NCBI GenBank assembly: GCA_050692555.1
Contig: JBOGVS010000017.1
Location: forward strand, 1 to 59,524
From: DAITPV01 sp050692555
GTDB taxonomy: Bacteria; Actinomycetota; UBA4738; CALAEC01
Length of the DNA stretch: 59,524 nucleotides
Reading direction: 5' to 3'
A program made the position numbers and the translations under genes. Below the pieces are notes generated by a model. That model saw only the letters and a program-made list of their open reading frames with translations, did no database searches and was not told the origin of the DNA. Shown here one piece after another: positions 39,279 through 46,812 of the stretch; the stretch's first letter is position 1, and each line of letters begins with the position of its first letter.

Positions 39279-39620
39279 ATGAACCGAGCGATCTTCGGCC
39301 TGCTCGCCGCCGTGCTCCTGGCTTCCTGCGGCGGAGGAGATGGAGGCGGCAGTGCGGCGGAATGTGTGGCCACCACCAACCTGACGATGATCGACAACGA
39401 GTTCGAGCCCCAGTGCCTGGAGGTCAGCCCGGGGGACACCATCAACCTGGCCAACGAGGGACAGGCGGTCCACAGCTTGACCGTGGAGAGCGCCGGCATC
39501 GACGTTGACGTCCGGGCCGGGGAGACGGCCACCGCCACCCTCGAAGGCATCGAGGCCGGATCGACCGATCTTACGTGCACGTTCCACCCGGAGATGACCG
39601 GGACCCTCCAGGTCGGGTGA
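39279..39620 (+). CDS. Cupredoxin-like lipoprotein 2
   Basis: Second of the tandem set and the shortest (113 aa). The signal peptide ends in LLASC, followed at once by the domain. Ligand pattern: His in VHSLTVES, then C-x2-H-x2-M in LTCTFHPEMTG. It shares the AGIDVDVRAG segment with the neighbours (TDVDLDIRSG in copy 1 and TSIDEDVDPG in copy 3), so the three are paralogues. The RBS GGGAGG lies seven bases before ATG 39279. A TAGGAT hexamer at 39238-39243, overlapping the stop of gene 1, may be its own promoter. Confidence 0.82.
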   Translation: MNRAIFGLLAAVLLASCGGGDGGGSAAECVATTNLTMIDNEFEPQCLEVSPGDTINLANEGQAVHSLTVESAGIDVDVRAGETATATLEGIEAGSTDLTCTFHPEMTGTLQVG

Positions 39621-39667
39621 TCGAGCTGCTTGACCACCGCGGGATGCCGCACCATCATCGGTGGAAG

Positions 39668-40147
39668 ATGACGCCTCGAGCCGTGGCCCTGGGAGCCGTC
39701 GTGGTGCTGGCCCTGTCGGCCTGCGCGGAGGAGCCGCGCGGCCGGCCCACCGGCAGCGCAGCGACCGAGGAGCCCACCACCAAGGAGCCCAAAGAGGACG
39801 AGGGGACCGAACAGGAAGAAGGCGAGATCCCCGAGGACTGCTTCGACGAGCGTGAAGGAATCAACGTCCCGCTGGTGGCCGAGGACTTCAGCTTCGATCC
39901 GCCCTGTACGGTGGCCATCGGAGCCCAGGGCGTGATCCTGGACAACGCCGGTTCCGCCACCCACAACCTGACCGTGGAGGGGACCTCGATCGACGAGGAC
40001 GTGGATCCCGGCGCCCAGATCGAGGCGGGCCCGCTCAACCTCGAGCCGGGGACCCACCGGTTCTTCTGCAGGTTCCACGAGGCCCAGGGCATGGAGGGCC
40101 AGCTCGTGGTTACCGAGGTTCCCCCGGGAGAGGAAGCAGAGGTCTAG
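39668..40147 (+). CDS. Cupredoxin-like lipoprotein 3
   Basis: Third of the set (159 aa from ATG 39668). The signal peptide ends in LALSAC, then a long acidic linker (TKEPKEDEGTEQEEGEIPED). The domain carries His in THNLTVEG and C-x2-H-x5-M in FFCRFHEAQGMEG, almost identical to copy 1. The start is uncertain: GGAAG is very close to ATG 39668, and ATG 39644 is in frame. Its stop overlaps the cdd stop on the other strand by 4 bases (CTAG). Confidence 0.82.
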   Translation: MTPRAVALGAVVVLALSACAEEPRGRPTGSAATEEPTTKEPKEDEGTEQEEGEIPEDCFDEREGINVPLVAEDFSFDPPCTVAIGAQGVILDNAGSATHNLTVEGTSIDEDVDPGAQIEAGPLNLEPGTHRFFCRFHEAQGMEGQLVVTEVPPGEEAEV

Positions 40148-40554
40148 CGAAGGTCCTGCGGCCCGAAGGCGTCGGGCAGCAGCACGGACAGGCGCCGCTG
40201 CTCTCGCACCCCATCCGGGGCCTCGGACACCACCAGGAGATCCGGGCCGAACTCGTACAGCACCTGCCGGCATCCCCCGCACGGCCAGGTGGGCGTGTCG
40301 CCGGAGGCCACCACCGCCACGGCCACCAGGCCCCGGGCCCCCTCGGAGACGGCCCGCGCCACCGCAGTGCGCTCCGCGCACACCGACAGCGGGTACGAGG
40401 CGTTCTCCACGTTGCACCCGGGGAACGTGCGGCCCTCGTCGTCCAGGACTGCCGCACCGACCAGGAAGCCGCTGTACGGCGCATAGGCCCGCTCCCGGGC
40501 CCGCCGGGCCTCCTCGACCAGGGCGTCGACCTGGTCCGGATCGGGGTTGCTCAG
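40144..40554 (-). CDS. cdd: Cytidine deaminase with CTG start
   Basis: Cytidine/deoxycytidine deaminase (136 aa). The zinc site is C-A-E (SVCAERTAVARAV) and P-C-x2-C (WPCGGCRQVLYE). RAYAPYSGFLVGAAVL is the usual N-terminal block. No ATG, GTG or TTG precedes this block in frame. CTG 40554 is preceded by AGAGGAG at 5-base spacing and overlaps the upstream gene stop as CTGA, the same layout as the ATGA and GTGA junctions nearby. Salvage of cytidine fits the deoC operon a few kb away. It converges on the cupredoxin set. Confidence 0.87.
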   Translation of the reverse strand: MSNPDPDQVDALVEEARRARERAYAPYSGFLVGAAVLDDEGRTFPGCNVENASYPLSVCAERTAVARAVSEGARGLVAVAVVASGDTPTWPCGGCRQVLYEFGPDLLVVSEAPDGVREQRRLSVLLPDAFGPQDLR

Positions 40555-41813
40555 GCCGGCTCCTCTTTGTCGGTCCGGGAAGGCTCGACCTGCTCGACCA
40601 GGATCCTGGCGATCCGCCGCCCCTGGACCCGCTCGGCGATGAACCGCAGCCCCTCGAAGTCCACCACCTCGCCCTGGCTGGGGAGCCGGCCCAGGATCCC
40701 CATCATCAGCCCGCCCACGGTGTCCCACTCGGTGTTCGGAAGCTGCACATCGAGGAGCTCGTTGAGCTCATCGACCGGCAGCCGGGCGTTCACCCGGTAG
40801 CGGCTCTCGCCCACCGGCTGGACGTCGGGCTCCTCACGGTCGTACTCGTCGACGATCTCGCCGACGATCTCCTCCAGCAGATCCTCCAGGGTGACCAGGC
40901 CGGCCAGCGCGCCGTACTCGTCCACCACCAGCGCCAAGTGGACCTTCTCCTGCTGCATCTCCCTGAGGAGGTCCGAGACCTTCTTCGACTCGGGGACGAA
41001 GTAGGCCTTCCGGCAGATGTCACCCAGGCTTCGTCCGTTCCGGCCGGCATGGAGCTCCCGGAGCACGTCCTTGGCGTACACCACCCCCACGATCTCGTCG
41101 CGGTTCCCTCGGTACACGGGGATCCGCGAGTAGCCATGACGGATCACCAGGTCGAGGACCTCGTCCAATGACTTCGACACGTCGATGGCCACCATGTCGG
41201 GCTCCGGGGTCATCACCTCCCGTACCACGGTGTCGCCGAACTCGAAGATCGAGTGGATGAGCTCCTTCTCTTCCTCCTCGATGGCTCCCTCTTCATGGCC
41301 GGCTTCGGCCATGGCCCTGATGGTCTCCTCGGAGACGAAGGGTCCCTCCTTCAGCCCCCTGCCTGGGAGCAGGACGTTGGCCACCCCGATCAGAGCCCGG
41401 GTGGGAAGACCGAGGAGCCGGGCCAGCCAGTACACCACCGGGGCCAGCGCCAACGCCACGCGGTCGTTGTGAAGGATCCCGTACGTCTTGGACATGGCCT
41501 CGACGATCACGAAGTACACCAGGGTGAACAGGATCGAGGCGATGGTGATCCAGATGTCGCCGAACGCTCGCTCCGCCAGGATGGCCACCAGGATCGCCGA
41601 GCCGTTCTGGACCAGCATCACCCACAGGTAGATCGCGTTCAGGTACCGGGGCGGATCGGACTCGATCCTGATCAACAGGCCGGCGTTCCGCCGCCCCTCC
41701 TCCTCCAGGGCCAGGGCTCGGACCCTGCTCATCCTGCTGACAGAGGCCTCGGCCATGGCCAGCACGGAGCCGAAGCCGACCAGGAATACCACCAGTACCC
41801 ACAGCAGGGTCAC
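40551..41813 (-). CDS. CNNM/CBS-domain HlyC/CorC-type membrane protein
   Basis: A 420-residue protein of the CNNM-CBS family, linked to divalent-cation (Mg2+/Co2+) transport. An N-terminal CNNM domain has three or four membrane segments (about 1-140), followed by two CBS domains (about 195-320). One CBS domain has EVMTPEPDMVAIDVSKSLDE, the other VHLALVVDEYGALAGLVTLE with DLLEEIVGEI. It ends with the CorC_HlyC domain (YRVNARLPVDELNELL). It starts at GTG 41813, overlapping the ybeY stop by 4 bases. Its own stop overlaps the cdd start. Confidence 0.9.
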   Translation of the reverse strand: MTLLWVLVVFLVGFGSVLAMAEASVSRMSRVRALALEEEGRRNAGLLIRIESDPPRYLNAIYLWVMLVQNGSAILVAILAERAFGDIWITIASILFTLVYFVIVEAMSKTYGILHNDRVALALAPVVYWLARLLGLPTRALIGVANVLLPGRGLKEGPFVSEETIRAMAEAGHEEGAIEEEEKELIHSIFEFGDTVVREVMTPEPDMVAIDVSKSLDEVLDLVIRHGYSRIPVYRGNRDEIVGVVYAKDVLRELHAGRNGRSLGDICRKAYFVPESKKVSDLLREMQQEKVHLALVVDEYGALAGLVTLEDLLEEIVGEIVDEYDREEPDVQPVGESRYRVNARLPVDELNELLDVQLPNTEWDTVGGLMMGILGRLPSQGEVVDFEGLRFIAERVQGRRIARILVEQVEPSRTDKEEPA

Positions 41814-42223
41814 GGCCGCACCCCGCTGTAGGCGGCCTGCCGGTCCCACATCTCCCGCTTCTGTTCGTCGGCCTCGTGGTCGTACCCCAGCAGGTGGAGG
41901 ATCCCGTGCACCAGCAGGAGCCGGAGCTCCGCGTCCGCGTTGGGGTTCTGCTCGGCGGCCACCTCCGGGCAGATCACCACGTCCCCGAGGAGACCTTCCT
42001 CATCCATGGTGAACGACAGCACGTCGGTGGGACCCGGCTCCCCCAGGAACCTCTCGTGGAGCCGGCTCATCTCCTGCCGATCGGCCAGGGCCACCGAGAG
42101 CTCCACGCCGCCGGCCCCCTCCGCCTCCAGGGTCCGCCGGGCCAGGGCGATCAGGGCGTCGTGGTCCGTGGGTATGTCCTGGCGGTCCGTGAGGACCACC
42201 CGGGGACTATCGTCTTCGGTCAC
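41810..42223 (-). CDS. ybeY: Endoribonuclease YbeY
   Basis: Zinc-dependent endoribonuclease for 16S rRNA 3'-end maturation and ribosome quality control (137 aa). The triple-His site HGILHLLGYDHE is intact, preceded by GPTDVLSFTMDEE and GDVVICPEVA. It overlaps the end of phoH by 17 bases and the next gene by 4. The phoH-ybeY-CNNM order is widely conserved. Confidence 0.95.
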   Translation of the reverse strand: MTEDDSPRVVLTDRQDIPTDHDALIALARRTLEAEGAGGVELSVALADRQEMSRLHERFLGEPGPTDVLSFTMDEEGLLGDVVICPEVAAEQNPNADAELRLLLVHGILHLLGYDHEADEQKREMWDRQAAYSGVRP

Positions 42224-43217
42224 GGTCCCCGGTCTCTGAACGGTCGGTCCCCTGTTGGCCGGCCTCGCCGTACACCCGGTACGCCTCCACGATGTCCTGG
42301 ACGATGCGGTGCCGGACCACGTCGCGGGCGCCCAGGTGGATGAACTCGATCCCGTCGATGCCCTGGAGGATCTCCTGGACCACCACCAGACCGGAGCGCT
42401 GGCCCGGCGGCAGGTCGATCTGGGTGACGTCGCCGTTCACCACGGCCTTGGACCCGAAGCCCAGACGGGTCAGGAACATCTTCATCTGCTCTGGTGAGGT
42501 GTTCTGGGCCTCGTCGAGGATGATGAACGAGTCATTAAGCGTTCTACCCCTCATGAAAGCCAGAGGGGCGATCTCGATGGTCCCGCGTTCCACGAGCCTG
42601 CGGAACGCCTCGGGCTCCATCATCTCGTAGAGGGCGTCGTACAGCGGCCGGAGGTACGGATCGATCTTCTCGTACAGCGTGCCGGGCAGGTAGCCGAGCT
42701 TCTCCCCCGCTTCCACCGCCGGCCGGGTCAGGATGATCCGAGACACCTCTCGGGCCTGGAGCGCCTTCACCGCGGTGGCCACCGCCAGGTAAGTTTTCCC
42801 CGTTCCCGCGGGGCCGATGGAGAACGTCAGGGTCGATCGCCGCAGCGCGTCGATGTACTGCTTCTGGCCCAGGGTCTTCGGGCCGATCGATCGGCCTCTC
42901 GAGGTCAGGACCACGTCCGTGAGCACGTCGGTGGGCCGGACCCCGTCCTCCTTGATCATGTCGATCGTTCGGGTCACGGCGGAGGCGCTGAGCTCCTGCC
43001 CCCGCTCGAGGAGCTCGATCAGCTCCTCGAACAGCAGGGCCACCCGTCCGGCCTCCGGGTCCTCGCCGGTGATGGTGATCTCGTTGCCCCGAACGTGGAT
43101 CTGGGAATCGAACGCTGCCTCCACGACCTTGAGGAGCTCGTCCCGTTCTCCGAGCAGGGCGACCATCGACTGGTTCCCCGGGACCAGGATCTTGACCTGT
43201 GTGGTGGCCTTCGCCAA
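42207..43217 (-). CDS. phoH: PhoH-family ATPase
   Basis: PhoH/YbeZ-like P-loop ATPase (336 aa from TTG 43217), associated with YbeY and RNA metabolism. Walker A is GPAGTGKTYLAV; Walker B is FIILDEAQNTSPEQ; a KH-like N-terminal module reads IHVRGNEITITGEDPEAGRV. The start is doubtful: TTG 43217 has AGAGG close by, while an in-frame GTG at 43277 lies 5 bases after a perfect TATAAT (43288-43283) and would add about 20 residues encoded by the hairpin region. ybeY follows with an overlap. Confidence 0.93.
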   Translation of the reverse strand: MAKATTQVKILVPGNQSMVALLGERDELLKVVEAAFDSQIHVRGNEITITGEDPEAGRVALLFEELIELLERGQELSASAVTRTIDMIKEDGVRPTDVLTDVVLTSRGRSIGPKTLGQKQYIDALRRSTLTFSIGPAGTGKTYLAVATAVKALQAREVSRIILTRPAVEAGEKLGYLPGTLYEKIDPYLRPLYDALYEMMEPEAFRRLVERGTIEIAPLAFMRGRTLNDSFIILDEAQNTSPEQMKMFLTRLGFGSKAVVNGDVTQIDLPPGQRSGLVVVQEILQGIDGIEFIHLGARDVVRHRIVQDIVEAYRVYGEAGQQGTDRSETGDRDRRR

Positions 43218-43245
43218 CGTGCCTCTGGGGTTCCTCCCCCGTTGG

Positions 43246-43272
43246 AAAAGGGGTCGCAATCCTCGCGACCCC
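43246..43272 (-). terminator. Terminator-like hairpin in the phoH leader
   Basis: On the minus strand GGGGTCGC (43272-43265) pairs with GCGACCCC (43257-43250) around a 7-base loop, followed by TTTT (43249-43246). It would end HIT transcription. It also lies just inside the transcript expected from the TATAAT at 43288-43283, so it could attenuate phoH expression. Confidence 0.6.
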
Positions 43273-43282
43273 GACACCCCCG

Positions 43283-43288
43283 ATTATA
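43283..43288 (-). promoter_or_regulatory. Consensus -10 hexamer ahead of phoH
   Basis: TATAAT on the minus strand, a perfect hexamer, lies four bases beyond the HIT stop. Transcription would start around 43276-43277, directly before the hairpin. Confidence 0.5.
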
Positions 43289-43291
43289 GGG

Positions 43292-43639
43292 CTAGCCGGG
43301 CGGCCAGCCCATGGTTCGGCCTCCCAGGAGGTGGTAGTGCAGGTGGTGGACGCTCTGGCCGGCATCGGGGCCCACGTTGGTGACCAGGCGCCACCCCGAG
43401 CGATCGATGCCATCGGCCTTGGCCAGGTGGGCGGCGGTCGTGGTGATCTCGGTCAGCAGCTCGCCGTGCTTGTCCCGGATGCCCCGGGCGGACTCGATGT
43501 GCTCCTTGGGAACGAGGAGGATGTGCGTGGGTGCCTGGGGGTTGATGTCCCGGAACGCCACCACGTTGTCGGAGGAGTGGACCACGTCGGCCTCCACCCC
43601 CCCGGCCACGATCTTGCAGAACAGGCATTCCTGGGCCAT
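43292..43639 (-). CDS. HIT-family nucleotide-binding protein (HINT-like)
   Basis: Histidine-triad protein (115 aa), probably an AMP-lysine/phosphoramidate hydrolase of the HINT branch. CLFCKIVAGGV opens it, with a CxxC that may bind zinc. NPQAPTHILLVPKEHIES is the middle block. The triad is HHLHYHLLGGR. It starts at ATG 43639. The phoH -10 starts four bases after its stop. Confidence 0.92.
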   Translation of the reverse strand: MAQECLFCKIVAGGVEADVVHSSDNVVAFRDINPQAPTHILLVPKEHIESARGIRDKHGELLTEITTTAAHLAKADGIDRSGWRLVTNVGPDAGQSVHHLHYHLLGGRTMGWPPG

Positions 43640-43649
43640 GCCCGGGATG

Positions 43650-44162
43650 CTAGCGCGGGCGGCGGTGCCGGTCGAGTGGACCCCGGGACATGTAGCAACG
43701 GAACGGGGCCACGTGTCGCCCCGATAGCTCCAGCGCGGCCGGCCGCCCCCGAACCTGACGGGCCACGTGCAGGTGGCCCTCGCCGAACGAATGCCCCGTG
43801 TTACCGGCCCGGGCGATCAGCTGACCGGCTCGGACCTCGCCTCGTCGAACGAACCGGGTCAGGTGGGCCACGTGGATCCGCTCCTCCCGGTCGGCGGCGC
43901 GCCACACCACCGACCTGCCATAGATGCCGGTCCGGGAGAACAGCTTGACGGTCCCGTCGTCCGGCGCGAACACCGGACGACCGAGGTCTCCGCCGGAGGC
44001 GTTGATGTCGATGGGCGGACCGAACCCCCGGGGGGTGTCGTGCCCCGGCGAGTACGTGGACGTGCAGTACCGGGTCCCGCGGGCGTAGAGGTCTCCCCTG
44101 GTGGCCACGGCCGGCAGCGCCACCACCACGACCAACCCGAAGGTGAGAACCAGCGCGCGCAC
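43650..44162 (-). CDS. Secreted M23-like (lysostaphin-fold) protein, possibly inactive
   Basis: A 170-residue exported protein with an M23 metallopeptidase-like domain. The signal peptide is RALVLTFGLVVVVALPAVA. The fold is recognised from GRPVFAPDDGTVKLFSRTG, then HVAHLTRFVRRGEVRAGQLI, ARAGNTGHSFGEGHLHVARQ. The usual first zinc motif HxxxD reads PIDIN after GFGPP, so its His is missing while the Asp and the HLH motif remain; catalysis is doubtful. It starts at GTG 44162, 7 bases after TACGGT (44175-44170), leaderless; a TTG 44198 start would add unneeded residues before the signal peptide. Confidence 0.72.
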   Translation of the reverse strand: MRALVLTFGLVVVVALPAVATRGDLYARGTRYCTSTYSPGHDTPRGFGPPIDINASGGDLGRPVFAPDDGTVKLFSRTGIYGRSVVWRAADREERIHVAHLTRFVRRGEVRAGQLIARAGNTGHSFGEGHLHVARQVRGRPAALELSGRHVAPFRCYMSRGPLDRHRRPR

Positions 44163-44201
44163 GGCGGGCACCGTATCCGCGAGGTCCGGGGCCCGCAACC
44201 T

Positions 44202-44930
44202 TCAGGCCAGACGCCCGTACCGGGCCAGGGTCATCGTTGCCGCAACGATGGCCGCGGTCTCCGTGCGCAGGATCTGCGGTCCCAGCGAAGCCAGAAGCGC
44301 TCCCGAGCGCTCGGCCTCGCGAGCGTCCTCTTCGGAGATGCCGCCCTCGGGCCCGATCACCAACGCCACGGCCTCCGGCGCATCGAGCGGGAGGAGCGTG
44401 GAGAGGCGGTGGCTCGCTCCCTCCCACAGGATCATGGTCCGGCCGTCCGGGGCCGGCACCGCCTCCGCCCAGGGGATCGGTCCCATGACCCGGGGGAGGA
44501 ACCGGCGCCGGGACTGCTTGGCCGCCTCCCGGGCCACGGCCTCCATCCGCCCCGCCGCCCGGCTGGCCCGCTCCCCCGACCACCGACGGACGCTCCGGGG
44601 GGCCTCGATCAGGACGATGCCGTCCGTACCGACCTCGGTGAGCTTCTGCACGGCCCACGAGAGCCGCTCTCCTCTCGGCGGGGCCAGGAGCACCGACACG
44701 TCCGGGCGGGGTGACGGCGCCACGTCGCGCTCCACCACCTCCCCTTCCACCAGGAGCTGGGCGGCTCGCACGATCCGGCATTGGGCCAGGCCTCCGCGGC
44801 CATCCGACGAGGTGAACCGGTCCCCGGGACGCAGCCGCAGCGAGCGGATGGCGTGGCGAGCGTCGCCGGCCTCAAGGACCACGGACTCGCCGGGCTCGGG
44901 GGCTCCGGCGAAGAAGTGGGGCAGGCTCAC
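44202..44930 (-). CDS. rsmE: 16S rRNA m3U1498 methyltransferase RsmE
   Basis: SPOUT-class methyltransferase (242 aa) that makes 3-methyluridine at 16S rRNA 1498. The N-terminal PUA-like part (HFFAGAPEPGESVVLEAGDA) leads to the knotted domain, which has QKLTEVGTDGIVLIEAPRSV, LVIGPEGGISEEDAREAE, and RTETAAIVAATMTLARYG. It starts at GTG 44930, overlapping the dnaJ stop by 4 bases (GTGA). The hrcA-dnaJ-rsmE order is well known in Gram-positive bacteria. Confidence 0.95.
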   Translation of the reverse strand: MSLPHFFAGAPEPGESVVLEAGDARHAIRSLRLRPGDRFTSSDGRGGLAQCRIVRAAQLLVEGEVVERDVAPSPRPDVSVLLAPPRGERLSWAVQKLTEVGTDGIVLIEAPRSVRRWSGERASRAAGRMEAVAREAAKQSRRRFLPRVMGPIPWAEAVPAPDGRTMILWEGASHRLSTLLPLDAPEAVALVIGPEGGISEEDAREAERSGALLASLGPQILRTETAAIVAATMTLARYGRLA

Positions 44931-46024
44931 CCGGGCGGGCGGAGCCGTCCCCGGAGGGGTGCTCCCCGCTCACCGCGGGTATCTGCCAGGGATTCGAGCA
45001 GCTTCCGCTCGTCCTTGGAGATCTTGGCGGGAACGTCCAGGTCGATCTGCACCAGCAGGTCGCCGCGTCCCCGCCGCCCCACGTGAGGGACCCCCTCCCC
45101 GCGAACCCGGAGCACGGCGCCCGCCCGGGTCCCCGGCGGAACCTTCACCGTGGCCGGACCGTCCAGCGTGTCGATCTCCACCTCGGCCCCCAGGGCCGCG
45201 GCGGTCATCGGCAGATCCAGCACGCAGAGCAGGTCCTGCCCCCGGCGCTCGAACACCGGGTGAGGCGCGACTCGGAGCGTGATGTACAGGTCTCCGGTCC
45301 GTCCACCATGGCGACCGTCTTCTCCGCCACCCTCCATCCGGAGGTCCATGCCGTCGGCGACCCCGGCCGGGACGTCGACGGTGATCGCCTCGACCTTCGA
45401 CAGGCGGCCCTCCCCTCGGCACTCGGTGCACGGCGAGACGATGGCTTCCCCAGTGCCCTCGCACGTCGTGCAGGTCCGCGAGGTCATCACGGTGCCGAAC
45501 ACGCTCCGGCGAACGTCGGAGACCTCACCGGACCCACCACACGTCGCGCATCGCGTGGGGAGCGTCCCCGGCTCGGAGCCGTTCCCGCCACACCGGACGC
45601 ACGTCTCCAGGGTCTCCAGCCGCACTTCCTTCTGGGTGCCGAACGCGGCCTCCTCGAAGCTCAGGTCCAGCACCGCGCGGAGGTCGGCCCCCCGGCCGGT
45701 CCGGGTCCGCCGCCGTCCCCGGGCGCCGGCGCGGCCGAACGGGGAGCCTCCGAAGAACGCCTCGAAGATGTCTCCGAGGTCCCCGAACCCGAACATGTCC
45801 TGGGTAAAGCCCTCTCCACCGAACAGGTCGTACTGCCGGCGGCGGGCGGGATCGGAAAGGGTCTGGTACGCCAGGTTGATCTCCTTGATCCGTACGTCGG
45901 CCTGGGGATCGTCGCTGACGTCGGGGTGGTAGGAGCGGGCCAGGCGGCGGTAGGCCTTCTTGATGTCCTCCTGGGTGGAGTCCCGCGAGACCCCCAGGAC
46001 CGTGTACAGATCCCGGTCGGCCAT
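44927..46024 (-). CDS. dnaJ: Molecular chaperone DnaJ
   Basis: Hsp40 co-chaperone (365 aa). The J domain has the HPD motif (YRRLARSYHPDVSDD); a Gly/Phe-rich stretch follows. Four CxxCxGxG zinc repeats are present: CVRCGGNG, CATCGGSG, CTTCEGTG and CTECRGEG. The C-terminal substrate-binding domains end it. The ATG at 46024 overlaps the hrcA stop by 1 base (TGATG), so it is in the HrcA/CIRCE-controlled operon. This looks like the second-type DnaJ that sits with hrcA in Actinomycetota, rather than the dnaK-linked one. Confidence 0.95.
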   Translation of the reverse strand: MADRDLYTVLGVSRDSTQEDIKKAYRRLARSYHPDVSDDPQADVRIKEINLAYQTLSDPARRRQYDLFGGEGFTQDMFGFGDLGDIFEAFFGGSPFGRAGARGRRRTRTGRGADLRAVLDLSFEEAAFGTQKEVRLETLETCVRCGGNGSEPGTLPTRCATCGGSGEVSDVRRSVFGTVMTSRTCTTCEGTGEAIVSPCTECRGEGRLSKVEAITVDVPAGVADGMDLRMEGGGEDGRHGGRTGDLYITLRVAPHPVFERRGQDLLCVLDLPMTAAALGAEVEIDTLDGPATVKVPPGTRAGAVLRVRGEGVPHVGRRGRGDLLVQIDLDVPAKISKDERKLLESLADTRGERGAPLRGRLRPPG

Positions 46025-46773
46025 CAGGCCGAGATGCCGGTCGACCCCGACAGGCCTCGAGCCACCGCCAGCACCGCCGAGATCGCCGTGGGGTAGGCCA
46101 TCCGGGTGGGCCCCACCACCGCGATGATCCCGGGTCCACGCCCCGTGCTCCGGTAGGGAGCCACCACCAGGCTGGCCTCCCGCATCTCGGTGAGGGGGTT
46201 CTCGCTCCCGATCTGGATGGCCACTCCCTCGGCGGTTCGGGCCATCCGGTTGAGGAGGTCGAGCACCTCGTTCTCCTCCTCGAGAACCCGCAGGAGCTCG
46301 CCGACGGTCTCCCGGCGCTCGAAGGCCTCCTCGCTGACGATGTTCGCCGCGCCCCCGATGATCACGTGCGGCGACGAGGGCGGGTACGCCACCGCCCCGT
46401 AGTGGGTCACCCGCGACAGGAGGACGGTGGTGCCTCGGACCGCCTCGTCGGGTTCCGCCGGAAGCCGGCTGAAGTACGTGGCGATGACCCGCTCCTGGCG
46501 CTCGGGGAGGCGTGGCCACCGCGGCAAGGTGTCGACGTAGTACCGGTAGCCCAGGTCCGTGGGGATCCGGCCCGCCGAGGTGTGGGGGTGGGTCAGGTAG
46601 CCCAGGCCCTCCAGCGCGGCCATGTCGTTGCGGATGGTGGCCGCGCTCACGCCCAGGCGGAGATGGGCGGCCAGGGCCCCGCTTCCCACCGGCTCGCCGG
46701 TGCGGATGTGGTCGGTGACCACCCCTCGCAGAACGGCCGCCTTCCGCTCATCCAGCGTTTCCGTCGCGGTCAT
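46024..46773 (-). CDS. hrcA: Heat-inducible repressor HrcA, missing its middle domain
   Basis: HrcA represses heat-shock genes by binding CIRCE. The winged helix is complete (VGSGALAAHLRLGVSAATIR, then TSAGRIPTDLGYRYYVD). After LLSRVTHYGAVAYPP, the sequence goes straight to the C-terminal part (IIGGAANIVSEEAFE, then VAIQIGSENPLTEMREASLV and VVAPYRSTGRG). The GAF-like middle domain of about 90 residues is absent, so the protein is 249 aa instead of about 340. The reading frame is intact, so it may fold as a shorter repressor. It lies directly downstream of a CIRCE element, with an AGAGGGGGG RBS. Confidence 0.92.
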   Translation of the reverse strand: MTATETLDERKAAVLRGVVTDHIRTGEPVGSGALAAHLRLGVSAATIRNDMAALEGLGYLTHPHTSAGRIPTDLGYRYYVDTLPRWPRLPERQERVIATYFSRLPAEPDEAVRGTTVLLSRVTHYGAVAYPPSSPHVIIGGAANIVSEEAFERRETVGELLRVLEEENEVLDLLNRMARTAEGVAIQIGSENPLTEMREASLVVAPYRSTGRGPGIIAVVGPTRMAYPTAISAVLAVARGLSGSTGISA

Positions 46774-46785
46774 CGCCCCCCTCTT

Positions 46786-46812
46786 TTAGCACTCTCAGGG
46801 GGAGAGTGCTAG
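46786..46812. promoter_or_regulatory. CIRCE element (HrcA operator)
   Basis: TTAGCACTC-N9-GAGTGCTAG, with only the last base differing from the full CIRCE inverted repeat. It lies 12 bases ahead of the hrcA ATG and contains the stop codon of hemW (46795-46797), so operator and coding sequence overlap. Confidence 0.9.
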
